Shown piece by piece: positions 27,655 to 37,269 of a stretch of 54,222 nt of DNA (positions are counted from its first letter, which is position 1; the number at the start of each line of letters is the position of its first letter). Source of the DNA: Bacillota bacterium. Lineage in GTDB: Bacteria > Bacillota > Clostridia > Clostridiales > Clostridiaceae. The notes beneath the pieces are model-generated. The model was not told the origin of the DNA. It saw nothing but the letters and a program-made list of their open reading frames with translations, and searched no databases. The DNA lies in assembly GCA_017861315.1 (NCBI GenBank), contig JAGFXP010000015.1, positions 1 to 54,222 of the forward strand, given 5' to 3'. The translations under genes were made by a program, and so were the position numbers.

Positions 27655-28788
27655 ATGAACCAGGATTTTATTGATGCATTAAAAGAAATAGTAAAGGAAA
27701 AAGGCATTAGCGAGGATTTGCTGTTCACTACAATCGAAGATGCATTAGTTGCTGCTTATAAAAAGAATTACGCAAATCACGGCGGAAGCAGCCAGAATGT
27801 CAAAGTAACAATGAACAGGGAAAACGGAGAGATCCACGTATATTCACAGAAGGTTGTAACCGACAATGTCGAGGACACAATCGAGCAGATATCGTTAGAG
27901 GAAGCCAAGGCGATTGACCCAAGCTACCACCTGGATGATGTCGTGAATATCGAAGTTACACCGGGACACTTCGGAAGAGTTGCGGCTCAGGCTGCAAAGC
28001 AGGTTGTGATTCAGAGGATTAAGGAAGAGGAGAGAAGGATAATCTTCTCAGACTTCGCTGAAAAGGAAGACGACCTAATAACAGGTTATGTAATCAGAAA
28101 GGACAAGAACAACGTCCTCATCGACCTTGGAAAAACCGAGGCAATACTGGGCCCTAATGAGCAGATGCCCGGCGAAAAGTACACCTTCAACGACAGGCTG
28201 AAGTTCTATATAGTTGAAGTGAAGAATACAAACAAGGGTGCGCAGATAGTGATTTCAAGAACCCATCCGGGCCTCGTGAAAAGACTGTTTGAGCTGGAAG
28301 TTCCTGAAATATACACAGGAGTAGTGGAAATCAAGTCCATCGCCAGGGAAGCAGGCTCAAGGACAAAGATCGCCGTACATTCCAACGATGAAAACGTGGA
28401 CGCAATGGGAGCATGTGTAGGACCTAAAGGCGTCAGAGTGCAGACCATCGTCAAGGAACTGAAGAACGAGAAGATAGACATAATAAAATGGAGCAAGCTG
28501 CCGGATGTCTATATAGCAAACGCGCTTAGTCCTGCCAAGGTTCTAGATGTCACGCTTGATGAAGACAACAAGTTTGCGCAGATTGTTGTCGATGACACCC
28601 AGCTTTCCCTAGCCATAGGCAAGGAAGGCCAGAACGTCAGACTGGCAGCGAAGCTTACGGGCTGGAAGATCGACATAAAGAGCAAATCACAGGCGGACGC
28701 TCAGGCAGAAGCTAAGGCAGCTGCCGAGGCTGAGGCCCAGGTTCTGGAACCTGCGGTCCAGGAAATATCAATTCAGGAAGAAGAGTAG
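27655..28788 (+). CDS. nusA: Transcription termination/antitermination protein NusA
   Basis: This 377-residue protein has an N-terminal RNA-polymerase-binding domain (1-125), an S1 domain (about 135-200, with ITGYVIRKDKNNVLIDLGK), and two KH domains (about 205-345, with DAMGACVGPKGVRVQTIVKEL and LAIGKEGQNVRLAAKLTGW). An acidic, alanine-rich tail follows. It lacks the C-terminal acidic repeats of proteobacterial NusA, as is normal in Firmicutes. It stimulates pausing and intrinsic termination. GGAGG lies 9 bases upstream of the ATG. Confidence 0.98.
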   Translation: MNQDFIDALKEIVKEKGISEDLLFTTIEDALVAAYKKNYANHGGSSQNVKVTMNRENGEIHVYSQKVVTDNVEDTIEQISLEEAKAIDPSYHLDDVVNIEVTPGHFGRVAAQAAKQVVIQRIKEEERRIIFSDFAEKEDDLITGYVIRKDKNNVLIDLGKTEAILGPNEQMPGEKYTFNDRLKFYIVEVKNTNKGAQIVISRTHPGLVKRLFELEVPEIYTGVVEIKSIAREAGSRTKIAVHSNDENVDAMGACVGPKGVRVQTIVKELKNEKIDIIKWSKLPDVYIANALSPAKVLDVTLDEDNKFAQIVVDDTQLSLAIGKEGQNVRLAAKLTGWKIDIKSKSQADAQAEAKAAAEAEAQVLEPAVQEISIQEEE

Positions 28789-28807
28789 GATCGGGAGGTG
28801 TTTGTAC

Positions 28808-29074
28808 ATGAAGGCTAAAAAGATACCTCAGAGGATGTGCACAGGCTGCAGCGAGATGAAATCCAAGAAGGAATTGATAAGGGTCGTCAAGAATAAAGAA
28901 GGCGAAGTATCAATAGACCTGACCGGAAAAAAATCGGGCAGGGGAGCCTACATCTGCAAGAACCAGGAATGCTTCGAGAAGGCTTACAAGACAAAGAGGC
29001 TTGAAAAAAATCTCGAAACAAAGATAGACGAGGAGCTGTACAACAGCCTGAAGTCAGAGATCGTAAATGAATAA
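28808..29074 (+). CDS. ylxR: YlxR/RnpM family RNA-binding protein
   Basis: This 88-residue protein has RMCTGCSEMKSKKELIRVV and GRGAYICKNQECFEKA, the YlxR signature with paired cysteines. Homologues have been reported to bind the RNase P RNA and modulate its activity in B. subtilis. The ATG at 28808 is preferred to the TTG at 28802, because GGGAGGTG ends at 28800. It overlaps ylxQ by 8 bases, in the conserved nusA-ylxR-ylxQ-infB order. Confidence 0.93.
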   Translation: MKAKKIPQRMCTGCSEMKSKKELIRVVKNKEGEVSIDLTGKKSGRGAYICKNQECFEKAYKTKRLEKNLETKIDEELYNSLKSEIVNE

Positions 29075-29372
29075 GTTTTATAATTTCATGGGGATTTCAA
29101 AAAAAGCAGGTTATATCAAAGAAGGCTACAACAATTGCGAGGAATTGATCAAGAAGAGAAAAATATACCTGATCATCCTTTCTAAGGAAGCATCAGAGAA
29201 CACAAAGAAAAAATTCAACAATTACAGCAGCAGATACAAAGTTCCGGTGATTTCAGACCTTCCAAAGGAAGAGCTGGGAAGATGCCTGGGGCTTGAAGAA
29301 ATCAATATAGTTGGTATATCCGATCAGAAAATGGCAAAACAGCTTATTAAACTCTGGGAGGAAAAGCAATGA
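29067..29372 (+). CDS. ylxQ: L7Ae-family K-turn-binding protein YlxQ
   Basis: This 101-residue protein has the L7Ae/L30e fold with the stretch NFMGISKKAGYIKEGYNNCEELI and LIILSKEASENTKKKF. YlxQ proteins bind kink-turn RNA, but the physiological target is unsettled. The start overlaps the end of ylxR, so translation is coupled. infB follows after 20 bases. Confidence 0.9.
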   Translation: MNKFYNFMGISKKAGYIKEGYNNCEELIKKRKIYLIILSKEASENTKKKFNNYSSRYKVPVISDLPKEELGRCLGLEEINIVGISDQKMAKQLIKLWEEKQ

Positions 29373-29392
29373 ATTAGTTTAGGGGTGAATAT

Positions 29393-31468
29393 ATGTCAAA
29401 AATAAGAGTATATGAATTAGCAAAGGAATTAGATATTAGCAGCAAAGAATTGATAAATATTTTGATGGAGGAATTCAGCGTAGAGGTCAAGAACCACATG
29501 AGCGTTATAGAAGAAGAGGATGCTGACCTCATCAAAGAACTTTTCGCCGAGAAGGCAAAGGAAGCTTCCACTGAAGAACCTGTAGACATAGTGGAAAAAT
29601 ATGAAGTTCTAGCAGAAGTGAAGGAAGTCGTTAAGAAGAACAAGAAGTATAAAAAAGGCGACAAAGCTGAGACCGAAAAAGCAGAGGCAGGCGTAACTGC
29701 TGAATTCACTGAGGAACTAGAGCTTGAGGAAACCATAACCGTCAAGGAGCTTGCTGAAAGGCTTCATAAAAACTCATCGGAAGTAATAAAGCAGCTTATA
29801 TTCATGGGCGTTATGGCTGGAATAAACCAGGAAATAGACTTCCAAACAGCCGAAAAACTCTGCGCGAAATTCGAAGTGAAAGCTGTGAAGAAGGTCGTTG
29901 ATGTTGATGCTGAATCCGTAGGATTGGAAGAAGAAGAGGACGAAAGCGAAAACTACGCAAAAAGACCTCCGGTTGTTACTGTAATGGGCCACGTTGACCA
30001 CGGCAAGACTTCCCTTCTTGATGCGATCAGAAAGTCAAAGGTTACATCAACTGAAGCAGGCGGAATAACACAGCACATAGGTGCATACACAGTAACAATA
30101 AACGGAGAGAAGATAACTTTCCTTGATACTCCGGGACATGAAGCGTTCACGTCCATGAGAGCAAGGGGAGCTCAGATAACAGACGTTGTAATACTCGTTG
30201 TTGCAGCGGATGACGGGATAATGCCTCAGACAATTGAAGCGATCAACCACTGCAAAGCCGCGGGCGTTCCTATGGTAGTCGCAATAAACAAGATGGACAG
30301 GGAAGGCGCTAATCCTGACAGAATCAAACAGCAGCTTACAGAGCACGGCCTTCTTGCCGAGGACTGGGGCGGAGATACAATCACTGTTCCTGTTTCAGCT
30401 CATACTAAGGATGGTATAGACGATCTTCTCGAGATGGTTCTTCTCACAGCTGAAATGCTTGAACTGAAAGCAAACCCTAAGAGAAAAGCGAAGGGTACCG
30501 TTGTTGAAGCCAAGCTGGACAAAGGAAGAGGAGCTGTTGCAACGCTCCTGGTTCAGAACGGAACCTTGAATGTAGGTGACTCCATACTGGTTGGAACAAC
30601 TTACGGAAGAATAAGGGCAATGTTCGACGACAAAGGAAAGAAGATCAAATCAGCAGGGCCTTCAATACCTGCCGAGATACTGGGTCTTTCAGAAGTTCCT
30701 GCCGCAGGAGACAGATTCATTGAGGTAAAGGATGAAAAGACAGCAAGGGCTATGGCTGACAAGAGAAAAGAAAAGGCTAGGGCAGACCACTTCCAGACAA
30801 AACATAAGGTTTCACTAGAGGATCTATATAACCAGATAAGAGAAGGAAAAGTGAAGGAACTAGGCATAATAATAAAAGCTGACGTTCAGGGCTCCATAGA
30901 AGCACTCAAGAATTCACTTCAGAAGCTTTCGACCGACGAAGTAAAGGTCAGGGTAATCCACGAAGCGGTTGGCGCAATCACCGAAACTGACGTCACTCTT
31001 GCCTCGGCTTCAAACGCCATTATAATAGGCTTCAACGTAAGGCCTGACAACAATGCCGCTGCTGCAGCCGAAAAGGAAGATGTCGATCTGAAGACTTACA
31101 GGGTTATATACAACGCCATAGACGATGTAAGAGCGGCAATGGTCGGTATGCTTGAACCTGAATACAAGGAAGTTGTACAGGGTAAGGCCGAGGTAAGACA
31201 GACCTACAAGATTTCAAACGTAGGAACAATCGCTGGCTGCTACATTCTTGACGGAAAGCTTACAAGGAACAGCCAGGTTAGGGTTATAAGAGACGGAATA
31301 GTGATAAATGAATCAACACTTTCATCATTGAAGAGATTCAAGGATGACGTAAAGGAAGTCGCTGCAGGCTACGAGTGCGGACTGAGCGTTGAAAAATTCA
31401 ACGACCTCAAGGAAGGCGACATAATAGAATCATTCGTAATGGAAGAAATCAAAAAGAAAAACTTATAA
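29393..31468 (+). CDS. infB: Translation initiation factor IF-2
   Basis: This 691-residue GTPase has two IF2_N three-helix modules (about 1-50 and 110-165) joined by a charged linker. The G domain has GHVDHGKT near 199, [16 protein letters not shown] near 245 and NKMD near 302, followed by domains II, III and IV. It brings fMet-tRNA to the 30S subunit and promotes 50S joining. The N-terminal region is short, as expected in Clostridia. Codon use is AGA/GAA rich, like the ribosomal proteins. GGGGTGAAT precedes the ATG. Confidence 0.98.
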   Translation: MSKIRVYELAKELDISSKELINILMEEFSVEVKNHMSVIEEEDADLIKELFAEKAKEASTEEPVDIVEKYEVLAEVKEVVKKNKKYKKGDKAETEKAEAGVTAEFTEELELEETITVKELAERLHKNSSEVIKQLIFMGVMAGINQEIDFQTAEKLCAKFEVKAVKKVVDVDAESVGLEEEEDESENYAKRPPVVTVMGHVDHGKTSLLDAIRKSKVTSTEAGGITQHIGAYTVTINGEKITFLDTPGHEAFTSMRARGAQITDVVILVVAADDGIMPQTIEAINHCKAAGVPMVVAINKMDREGANPDRIKQQLTEHGLLAEDWGGDTITVPVSAHTKDGIDDLLEMVLLTAEMLELKANPKRKAKGTVVEAKLDKGRGAVATLLVQNGTLNVGDSILVGTTYGRIRAMFDDKGKKIKSAGPSIPAEILGLSEVPAAGDRFIEVKDEKTARAMADKRKEKARADHFQTKHKVSLEDLYNQIREGKVKELGIIIKADVQGSIEALKNSLQKLSTDEVKVRVIHEAVGAITETDVTLASASNAIIIGFNVRPDNNAAAAAEKEDVDLKTYRVIYNAIDDVRAAMVGMLEPEYKEVVQGKAEVRQTYKISNVGTIAGCYILDGKLTRNSQVRVIRDGIVINESTLSSLKRFKDDVKEVAAGYECGLSVEKFNDLKEGDIIESFVMEEIKKKNL

Positions 31469-31503
31469 AAGACTTCAAATGTTAGTAAACGAGGTGATTT
31501 TAA

Positions 31504-31869
31504 ATGGCAAAATACAGAAGCGGCCGGATAAATGAAGAAATGAAGAAGGAAATAAGCAGTATCATCCAAAACGATATCAGGGATCCAAGGATATCCTCCA
31601 TGGTAAGCGTAACCCAGGTTGAGGTCACAAAGGATCTCAGCTATGCAACGGTCTACGTGAGCGTTTTCGGAAGCGAGGAATCCAACAAGGAGACTATGGC
31701 TGCCCTCAAAAGCTCTGCCCGTTTCATAAGAAAAGAAGTCGGCCAGAGGATCAAGCTCAGGGTTACCCCTGAGATCCTCATCGTGGAAGACACAAGCATA
31801 AAGCAGGGTATGCACATTGAAGAGCTTCTGCACAAGATAAAGGAGCAGGAACATCATGATAATGAATGA
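31504..31869 (+). CDS. rbfA: 30S ribosome-binding factor RbfA
   Basis: This 121-residue KH-like protein has RINEEMKKEISSIIQNDIRDPRI near the N-terminus and TYVSVFG plus LRVTPEILIVED later, all typical of RbfA. It helps form the 16S rRNA 5' end and is needed for cold growth. GAGGTGATT precedes the ATG. It overlaps nrnA by 14 bases. Confidence 0.95.
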   Translation: MAKYRSGRINEEMKKEISSIIQNDIRDPRISSMVSVTQVEVTKDLSYATVYVSVFGSEESNKETMAALKSSARFIRKEVGQRIKLRVTPEILIVEDTSIKQGMHIEELLHKIKEQEHHDNE

Positions 31870-32818
31870 TATCCTGGACAGAATCAAGAGAAGCAAAGAG
31901 ATAGCAATATCGTTCCACATATCACCTGACGGAGATTCCCTTGGCAGCGCGCTTGCACTGTGTCAGGGCTTCAGGAAAATGGGCAAAAAGGCATACATCA
32001 TGTCTAAGGAATTGCCACCTTACAACCTGATGTTTCTGCCAGGCAGCGAATCTGTAGACGGCCGGACAGTATCTGTTCTGCCGTCTACAGACATTGTCAT
32101 GATACTGGACTGCGGAGATTCCAAGAGGATAAATGCCGACATCAATTTTGCGGACAGGGGATATGCTCTCATCAACATGGACCACCACCTTTCCAATGAA
32201 ATGTTCGGCGACCTGAACTATGTAGATACAAACGCCTCCGCCATGGCCGAAATAGCTTACCAGATGCTTAACCTTCTGGGAGTCAGGATCGACAAGGATA
32301 TTGCAACATGCCTCTATGCATCCATTATTTCCGACACGGGTTCCTTCAAGTATTCAAACACCACTTCGGTGACGCATGGTATAGCAGGACACCTCATAAA
32401 CGCCGGCATAGATTTCAGCGAGATACACAGGAAAGTTTTTGACGACAAGCCTTTTGAACGGTTCAAATTCATAGGCAGATGCATAGACGACATGGAACTC
32501 GTAAACAATCAGATATCAGTCTTCACCATAACAAACGAGGACTTCAAAAGAGCAGGCATAGAGACGGGCATGAATACTTCAGACATCATTGCCCTGGGGC
32601 TCGAGATAGACACCGCTCAGGTTTCCGTTCTTCTTAAAGAAGGGGACGGCATAGTGAAAGTCAGCCTCAGGTCCAGAGCCTACGTCGATGTGCGCAGGGT
32701 TGCAGAGAAGTTCGGAGGCGGCGGGCATACAAAGGCTTCCGGCTTTGTGCTGGAGAATGTTTCCATGGATGAAGCGAAGCGGATTACAATAAATGAAATT
32801 GAAAAAGAGTTGATCTAA
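31856..32818 (+). CDS. nrnA: DHH/DHHA1 phosphoesterase, NrnA-type oligoribonuclease
   Basis: This 320-residue enzyme has the DHH domain motifs HISPDGDSLGSALAL near 20, ILDCGDSKR near 82 and NMDHHLSN near 104. The C-terminal DHHA1 domain has FGGGGHTKASGF near 285. NrnA proteins degrade nano-RNA and can dephosphorylate pAp. Placement between rbfA and truB is common in Clostridia. The start codon lies inside rbfA and the stop overlaps the truB ATG by one base, so all three are coupled. Confidence 0.93.
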   Translation: MIMNDILDRIKRSKEIAISFHISPDGDSLGSALALCQGFRKMGKKAYIMSKELPPYNLMFLPGSESVDGRTVSVLPSTDIVMILDCGDSKRINADINFADRGYALINMDHHLSNEMFGDLNYVDTNASAMAEIAYQMLNLLGVRIDKDIATCLYASIISDTGSFKYSNTTSVTHGIAGHLINAGIDFSEIHRKVFDDKPFERFKFIGRCIDDMELVNNQISVFTITNEDFKRAGIETGMNTSDIIALGLEIDTAQVSVLLKEGDGIVKVSLRSRAYVDVRRVAEKFGGGGHTKASGFVLENVSMDEAKRITINEIEKELI

Positions 32819-33693
32819 TGAACGGAATTCTTAACATTAACAAGGGCCTGGGGCTGTCATCTTTTGATGTTGTGCGCAAGGTCAAGAAGATTGCCCACAC
32901 AAAAAAGGTGGGGCATACAGGCACTCTGGATCCCGAAGCATCAGGGGTTCTTCCCGTCTGCATAGGCGGTGCAACAAAATTTGTCGACTATATCATGAAG
33001 GACGACAAGGTCTACAGGGCGACCCTCAGGCTAGGAATCGTAACTGATACCTATGACAAGGAAGGAGTCGTGCTCAGGACATCGGAAGTAACCTCCAGCG
33101 AAGAAGAGGTGATTTCAGCCATAAAAAGCTTCGTGGGCAGGATAAAGCAGGTTCCGCCTATGTATTCGGCGCTTAAGGTCAACGGGCAGAGACTCTATTC
33201 CCTGGCAAGGAAAGGCATTGAGATCGAACGCGAGGCCCGGGACATAGAGATCTTCAGCATAGATATCATAGAGATGGACCTGCCTTATGTGATCTTCGAC
33301 GTCAAGTGCTCAAAGGGCACCTACATAAGGAGCCTGTGCTACGATATAGGGGAAAAGCTGGGCTGCGGCGGAGCCATGTGGGGCCTCGTCAGGACAAGCT
33401 CAGGCTTCTTCAGTATTGAAAACTCTGTCAGGCTCGAAGATTTAACCGAGGAAAATATTTCAGATCACCTGATTCCTGTAGAAAAGGCACTGTGGAACTA
33501 TCCCTCTGCAGCCTTTGAGACGAAATATGTGAACCTGCTTTTGAACGGAGTTTCTCTCATGGATAAGAACGCCATCGGTTCATTGACGATGGATGTGATG
33601 TACAAAGTTTACGGAGAGGATTCCGGATTTATCGGCATCGGAAAACTAAGTCAATCAGGCTTCAAGATGGTTAAACAGTTTATCGAGGTGTAG
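32818..33693 (+). CDS. truB: tRNA pseudouridine-55 synthase TruB
   Basis: This 291-residue enzyme makes pseudouridine 55 in the T-loop of tRNAs. KVGHTGTLDPEASGVLPVCIG near 37-57 contains the catalytic aspartate, and QVPPMYSALKVNGQRLY and CSKGTYIRSLCYDIG are further family blocks. The ATG overlaps the nrnA stop (TAATG). ribF follows after 4 bases. Confidence 0.97.
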   Translation: MNGILNINKGLGLSSFDVVRKVKKIAHTKKVGHTGTLDPEASGVLPVCIGGATKFVDYIMKDDKVYRATLRLGIVTDTYDKEGVVLRTSEVTSSEEEVISAIKSFVGRIKQVPPMYSALKVNGQRLYSLARKGIEIEREARDIEIFSIDIIEMDLPYVIFDVKCSKGTYIRSLCYDIGEKLGCGGAMWGLVRTSSGFFSIENSVRLEDLTEENISDHLIPVEKALWNYPSAAFETKYVNLLLNGVSLMDKNAIGSLTMDVMYKVYGEDSGFIGIGKLSQSGFKMVKQFIEV

Positions 33694-33697
33694 TTAT

Positions 33698-34627
33698 ATG
33701 ATAATAATAGAAGACAATTTCAATAAACGCATACAGGAAAAGACCGTTATAGCCCTCGGCGGCTTCGACGGCCTCCACATAGGACACAGGGCGCTCATCG
33801 ACAAGACCATCAGCGTAGCAAAGAAAATGAACAGCAAGAGCATGGTTTTCACTTTCAAAAACCATCCGCTTACTGTGATAAACAGGAGCAGTGCGCCTAA
33901 ACTTCTTCTTAACAATCACGACAAGTTGAATCTGCTGAAGAGCTACGGCGTAGACATAGTCAACCTGGTGAACTTCGATACGGAATTCATGCAGATGACG
34001 CCGGAGGCATATATAGCCAGCCTGGCCAAGAACTACAATGCTGCGGGACTGGTTGTCGGCTTTAACCACAGGTTCGGCTACAAAAACCTGGGAGATACCG
34101 ACCTGCTTAAGGCACTGAGCAAAACACACTCTTTCTCGCTGAATGTTGTCTCGCCTGTCAAATACAGGGGTGATGTGGTCAGCAGCTCAAAGATAAGGAA
34201 TCTTCTGGGCGAGGACGGGGATGTGGAGAGAGCTGCAAAGATGCTGTCAAGGCCCTATTTTTTGGAAGGCACAGTTATCAGAGGCAAGCAGCTGGGCCGC
34301 AAAATCGGTTTCCCGACCATGAACCTTGATTACAACAACGAATTTGTCCTGCCGCGAGGAGGGGTTTACTACTCTATCCTGGAGCACAACAACAGGAGAT
34401 TCAAGGGAATAACAAACATAGGCTATAACCCTACGGTTGAGAATGACAAGCTGAGCGTGGAAACCCATATAATAGGTTTTGACGAGGATCTGTACGACGA
34501 AATAATTAAGATTAATTTCATCAAGAGGATAAGGGACGAGAAGAAGTTCAATTCGCTTCTGGACCTGTCAGAGCAGCTGAAAAAAGACAAGCTTTTTGCT
34601 TTGAAACAGAATTTAGATTTAATATAA
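33698..34627 (+). CDS. ribF: Bifunctional riboflavin kinase / FAD synthetase
   Basis: This 309-residue protein has an N-terminal FAD synthetase nucleotidyltransferase domain with GGFDGLHIGHRALI near 23. The C-terminal riboflavin kinase domain has EGTVIRGKQLGRKIGFPTMNL near 190 and PRGGVYYS. It makes FMN and then FAD. It is the last gene of the rimP operon. No GC-rich terminator is seen behind it; an AT-only palindrome and the rpsO promoter follow. Confidence 0.97.
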   Translation: MIIIEDNFNKRIQEKTVIALGGFDGLHIGHRALIDKTISVAKKMNSKSMVFTFKNHPLTVINRSSAPKLLLNNHDKLNLLKSYGVDIVNLVNFDTEFMQMTPEAYIASLAKNYNAAGLVVGFNHRFGYKNLGDTDLLKALSKTHSFSLNVVSPVKYRGDVVSSSKIRNLLGEDGDVERAAKMLSRPYFLEGTVIRGKQLGRKIGFPTMNLDYNNEFVLPRGGVYYSILEHNNRRFKGITNIGYNPTVENDKLSVETHIIGFDEDLYDEIIKINFIKRIRDEKKFNSLLDLSEQLKKDKLFALKQNLDLI

Positions 34628-34632
34628 AAAAT

Positions 34633-34654
34633 AATTTACTTTTAAAAGTAAATT
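34633..34654. repeat. Perfect 22-bp AT-rich palindrome over the rpsO -35 box
   Basis: Bases 34633-34654 are a perfect palindrome centred on TTTTAAAA. It fully contains the rpsO -35 element. It has only one G and one C, and lies just after the ribF stop. It could be an operator, a weak hairpin, or chance in AT-rich sequence. Confidence 0.8.
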
Positions 34655-34663
34655 TGATATAAT
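34635..34663 (+). promoter_or_regulatory. Vegetative promoter of rpsO
   Basis: TTTACT at 34635-34640 and a perfect TATAAT at 34658-34663, 17 bases apart, with TG one base before the -10 (extended -10). The start would be near 34670. Confidence 0.8.
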
Positions 34664-34676
34664 AATTGTTGCGAGC

Positions 34677-34721
34677 CTTATCCTAAGAATACCGATTTGC
34701 CGACGTATTTCTTGGGATAGG
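34677..34721 (+). promoter_or_regulatory. S15 leader: long stem-loop before rpsO
   Basis: TATCCTAAGAA (34679-34689) pairs with TTCTTGGGATA (34709-34719), with one G-U, and the stem extends inward with TAC/GTA. It starts within about 10 bases of the predicted transcript start and lacks a T-run. rpsO leaders are known S15-binding autoregulatory sites in several bacterial groups; the role here is inferred from position and structure. Confidence 0.55.
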
Positions 34722-34751
34722 AGTGATTTAACAATTTGGAGGTGCATATTA

Positions 34752-35015
34752 ATGGATAAGGCAAGAAAAGAAGAATTAATGAAAATACATGCGAGACACG
34801 AGGGTGACACAGGTTCACCGGAGGTTCAGATCGCATTATTGACAGAAAGAATCAATCATTTGAACGACCACTTAAAACTTCACAAGAAGGATCATCACTC
34901 AAGAAGAGGACTTCTTATGATGGTTGGTAAGAGAAGAGGTCTTTTGAATTATTTGATAAAAACTGATATCGAAAGATACAGATCTATCATCGAGAAACTT
35001 GGACTTAGAAAGTAG
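34752..35015 (+). CDS. rpsO: 30S ribosomal protein S15
   Basis: This 87-residue protein has [20 protein letters not shown] near 18 and [25 protein letters not shown] near 46, the S15 signature. It binds the central domain of 16S rRNA. Strong expression codons are used. TTGGAGGTG lies 9 bases before the ATG. It has its own promoter, leader and terminator, and pnp follows, the universal rpsO-pnp order. Confidence 0.98.
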   Translation: MDKARKEELMKIHARHEGDTGSPEVQIALLTERINHLNDHLKLHKKDHHSRRGLLMMVGKRRGLLNYLIKTDIERYRSIIEKLGLRK

Positions 35016-35017
35016 TT

Positions 35018-35047
35018 TAGAGCGGCTAATAACCGCTCTATTATTTT
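35018..35047 (+). terminator. Intrinsic terminator after rpsO
   Basis: TAGAGCGG (35018-35025) pairs perfectly with CCGCTCTA (35033-35040), loop of seven, followed by TTATTTT. Confidence 0.8.
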
Positions 35048-35091
35048 AAAATATAAAATTCAAATAATTTTTTATATAGAGGAGGAAAAGT

Positions 35092-37212
35092 ATGAGTAAT
35101 ATTCTGGAAACAACAATTGCCGGCAGAACCCTTAAAATCGACCACGGCAAGGTAGGCAGACTATCCGATTGCGCTATGCTCGTAAGCTATGGCGATACAG
35201 TTGTTCTTGTGAACGTCAATGCTTCCGAAAAACCAAGGCAGGGAATAGACTTCTTTCCATTGAGCATAGAGTATGAAGAAAGATTGTATTCTGTAGGAAA
35301 GATTCCTGGAGGATTCATAAAAAGAGAGGGAAGACCGTCTGAAAAAGCTATCCTTAACGGAAGAGCCATCGACAGGCCTTTGAGACCTCTTTTCCCTAAT
35401 GGTTACAGGAACGACGTACAGGTTGTAACCACAGTTGTGTCGGTTGAACAGGACAATGCGCCTGACATCCTTGCAATCAATGCTGCTTCAACAGCATTAT
35501 GCATGTCAAGCATTCCTTTCAATACCCCAGTGGCGGCAGTATGCGTCGGACTGGTTGACGGGAACTACGTTATCAACCCTACCGAAAAGGAGAGGGAAGT
35601 CAGCACGATGGACCTCACTGTCTGCGCTACTAAAGACAAGGTAATGATGGTCGAGTGCGGCGGATCGGAAATTCCTGAGGATATTGTTTACGACGGAATA
35701 ATGTTTGGTTTTGAAGAATGCAAAAAGATAGTTGCATTCCAGGAGGAATGTGTAGCCAAATTCGGAAAAGAAAAGGTTATGCCTAAACTCCATGAAATTG
35801 ATCCTGAGCTTGAAAACGCGGTTAAGGAATTCGCAGGTGCCATGACTAACGAAGCAATGCATCTGACAGACAAGGACGAAAGAAATGCCGCAATTTCTGC
35901 AATCGAGGAAAAAATAGACGCTGAGTTCGGTGAAAAATACCCTGACAGCGGAGCGGATATAGCAGACATATTCTACACTCTTCAGAAGAAGGCTGTAAGA
36001 AATATGATGCTGAACGAAAACAGAAGACCTGACGGAAGGGCGTTTGATGAAATCAGACAGATTGGCTGCGAGGTTTCACTTCTTCCAAGAACTCACGGAT
36101 CAGGACTTTTCACAAGAGGACTGACACAGGTAATGACTGTTGCAACTCTCGGAGCGCTGGGAGATGTGCAGAAGCTTGACGGACTCGGACTGGAAGAAAC
36201 AAAGAGGTACATGCACCACTATAACTTCCCTGCATACAGCGTAGGAGAAGTAAGACCTTTGAGAGGACCAGGCAGAAGGGAAATCGGACACGGAGCTTTG
36301 GCTGAAAAAGCGCTATTGCCTCTGATACCTTCAGAAGAGGAATTCCCATATGCAATCAGGCTTGTGTCTGAAGTTTTAAGCTCAAACGGCTCAACTTCAC
36401 AGGCCAGCATCTGCGGAAGCACCCTTGCACTTCTCGACGCGGGAGTTCCTATTAAGAGACCTGCTGCAGGAATAGCTATGGGCTTGATAACAAGCGAAGA
36501 CATGTCGGTTGAGAAAGTTCTTACGGATATCCAGGGTATCGAAGACTTCTTCGGAGACATGGACTTCAAGGTTGCCGGTACTGAAGTCGGAATTACTTCG
36601 ATGCAGTTCGACACGAAACTTCACGGAATTTCAAAGGAATGCATAAGGACTGCTCTCGATGACGCAAGAAAAGCAAGAATGTTCATCATCGGAAAGATAA
36701 ACGAATGCATACCTGCTGCAAGACCGGAAATATCAGAGTATGCGCCTAAGGCGTACACCCTTACAATCAACCCTGATAAGATTAGGGATGTCATTGGGCC
36801 AGGCGGAAAAGTGATCAACAAGATCATTGCAGAAACAGGCGTTAAGATAGACATCAACGACGACGGAAGAGTTTTCGTAATGTCAGACAACAGCGCAGGC
36901 GCAAAGGCTGCCATCAAGATGATCGAAGACCTTACAAAAGAAGTCAAGGTCGGTGAAATCTACCTTGGAAAGGTTACAAAAATTGCTACATTCGGAGCAT
37001 TCGTTGAGATACTGCCTGGAAAAGAAGGCTTGGTTCACATATCCAAACTTGATTTCAAGCGAGTTGAGAAGGTTGAGGATGTAGTTGCTGTAGGAGACGA
37101 GATACTTGTCAAAGTAACAGAAATAGACAACCAGAACAGGATCAACCTCTCAAGAAAAGATGCTCTTAAAGATACTGAGGAAAAAGAAGAAAAAGAAAAA
37201 GAAGAAAAGTAA
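35092..37212 (+). CDS. pnp: Polyribonucleotide nucleotidyltransferase (PNPase)
   Basis: This 706-residue phosphorolytic 3'-5' exoribonuclease has two RNase PH domains (about 1-215 and 310-540), separated by a helical linker. A KH domain (about 553-610, [14 protein letters not shown]) and an S1 domain (about 620-690, [20 protein letters not shown]) follow, then a lysine/glutamate-rich tail. It degrades mRNA and can add heteropolymeric tails. GAGGAGGAAAAGT precedes the ATG. Its codons resemble those of ribosomal protein genes. Confidence 0.98.
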   Translation: MSNILETTIAGRTLKIDHGKVGRLSDCAMLVSYGDTVVLVNVNASEKPRQGIDFFPLSIEYEERLYSVGKIPGGFIKREGRPSEKAILNGRAIDRPLRPLFPNGYRNDVQVVTTVVSVEQDNAPDILAINAASTALCMSSIPFNTPVAAVCVGLVDGNYVINPTEKEREVSTMDLTVCATKDKVMMVECGGSEIPEDIVYDGIMFGFEECKKIVAFQEECVAKFGKEKVMPKLHEIDPELENAVKEFAGAMTNEAMHLTDKDERNAAISAIEEKIDAEFGEKYPDSGADIADIFYTLQKKAVRNMMLNENRRPDGRAFDEIRQIGCEVSLLPRTHGSGLFTRGLTQVMTVATLGALGDVQKLDGLGLEETKRYMHHYNFPAYSVGEVRPLRGPGRREIGHGALAEKALLPLIPSEEEFPYAIRLVSEVLSSNGSTSQASICGSTLALLDAGVPIKRPAAGIAMGLITSEDMSVEKVLTDIQGIEDFFGDMDFKVAGTEVGITSMQFDTKLHGISKECIRTALDDARKARMFIIGKINECIPAARPEISEYAPKAYTLTINPDKIRDVIGPGGKVINKIIAETGVKIDINDDGRVFVMSDNSAGAKAAIKMIEDLTKEVKVGEIYLGKVTKIATFGAFVEILPGKEGLVHISKLDFKRVEKVEDVVAVGDEILVKVTEIDNQNRINLSRKDALKDTEEKEEKEKEEK

Positions 37213-37217
37213 AATAG

Positions 37218-37243
37218 AAAGGCATTTTTGCCTTTTTATTTTT
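37218..37243 (+). terminator. Intrinsic terminator after pnp
   Basis: AAAGGCA (37218-37224) pairs with TGCCTTT (37229-37235) around TTTT, followed by a T-rich run. Confidence 0.8.
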
Positions 37244-37269
37244 ACATCAATAAATATTTTGAGGTGCAT

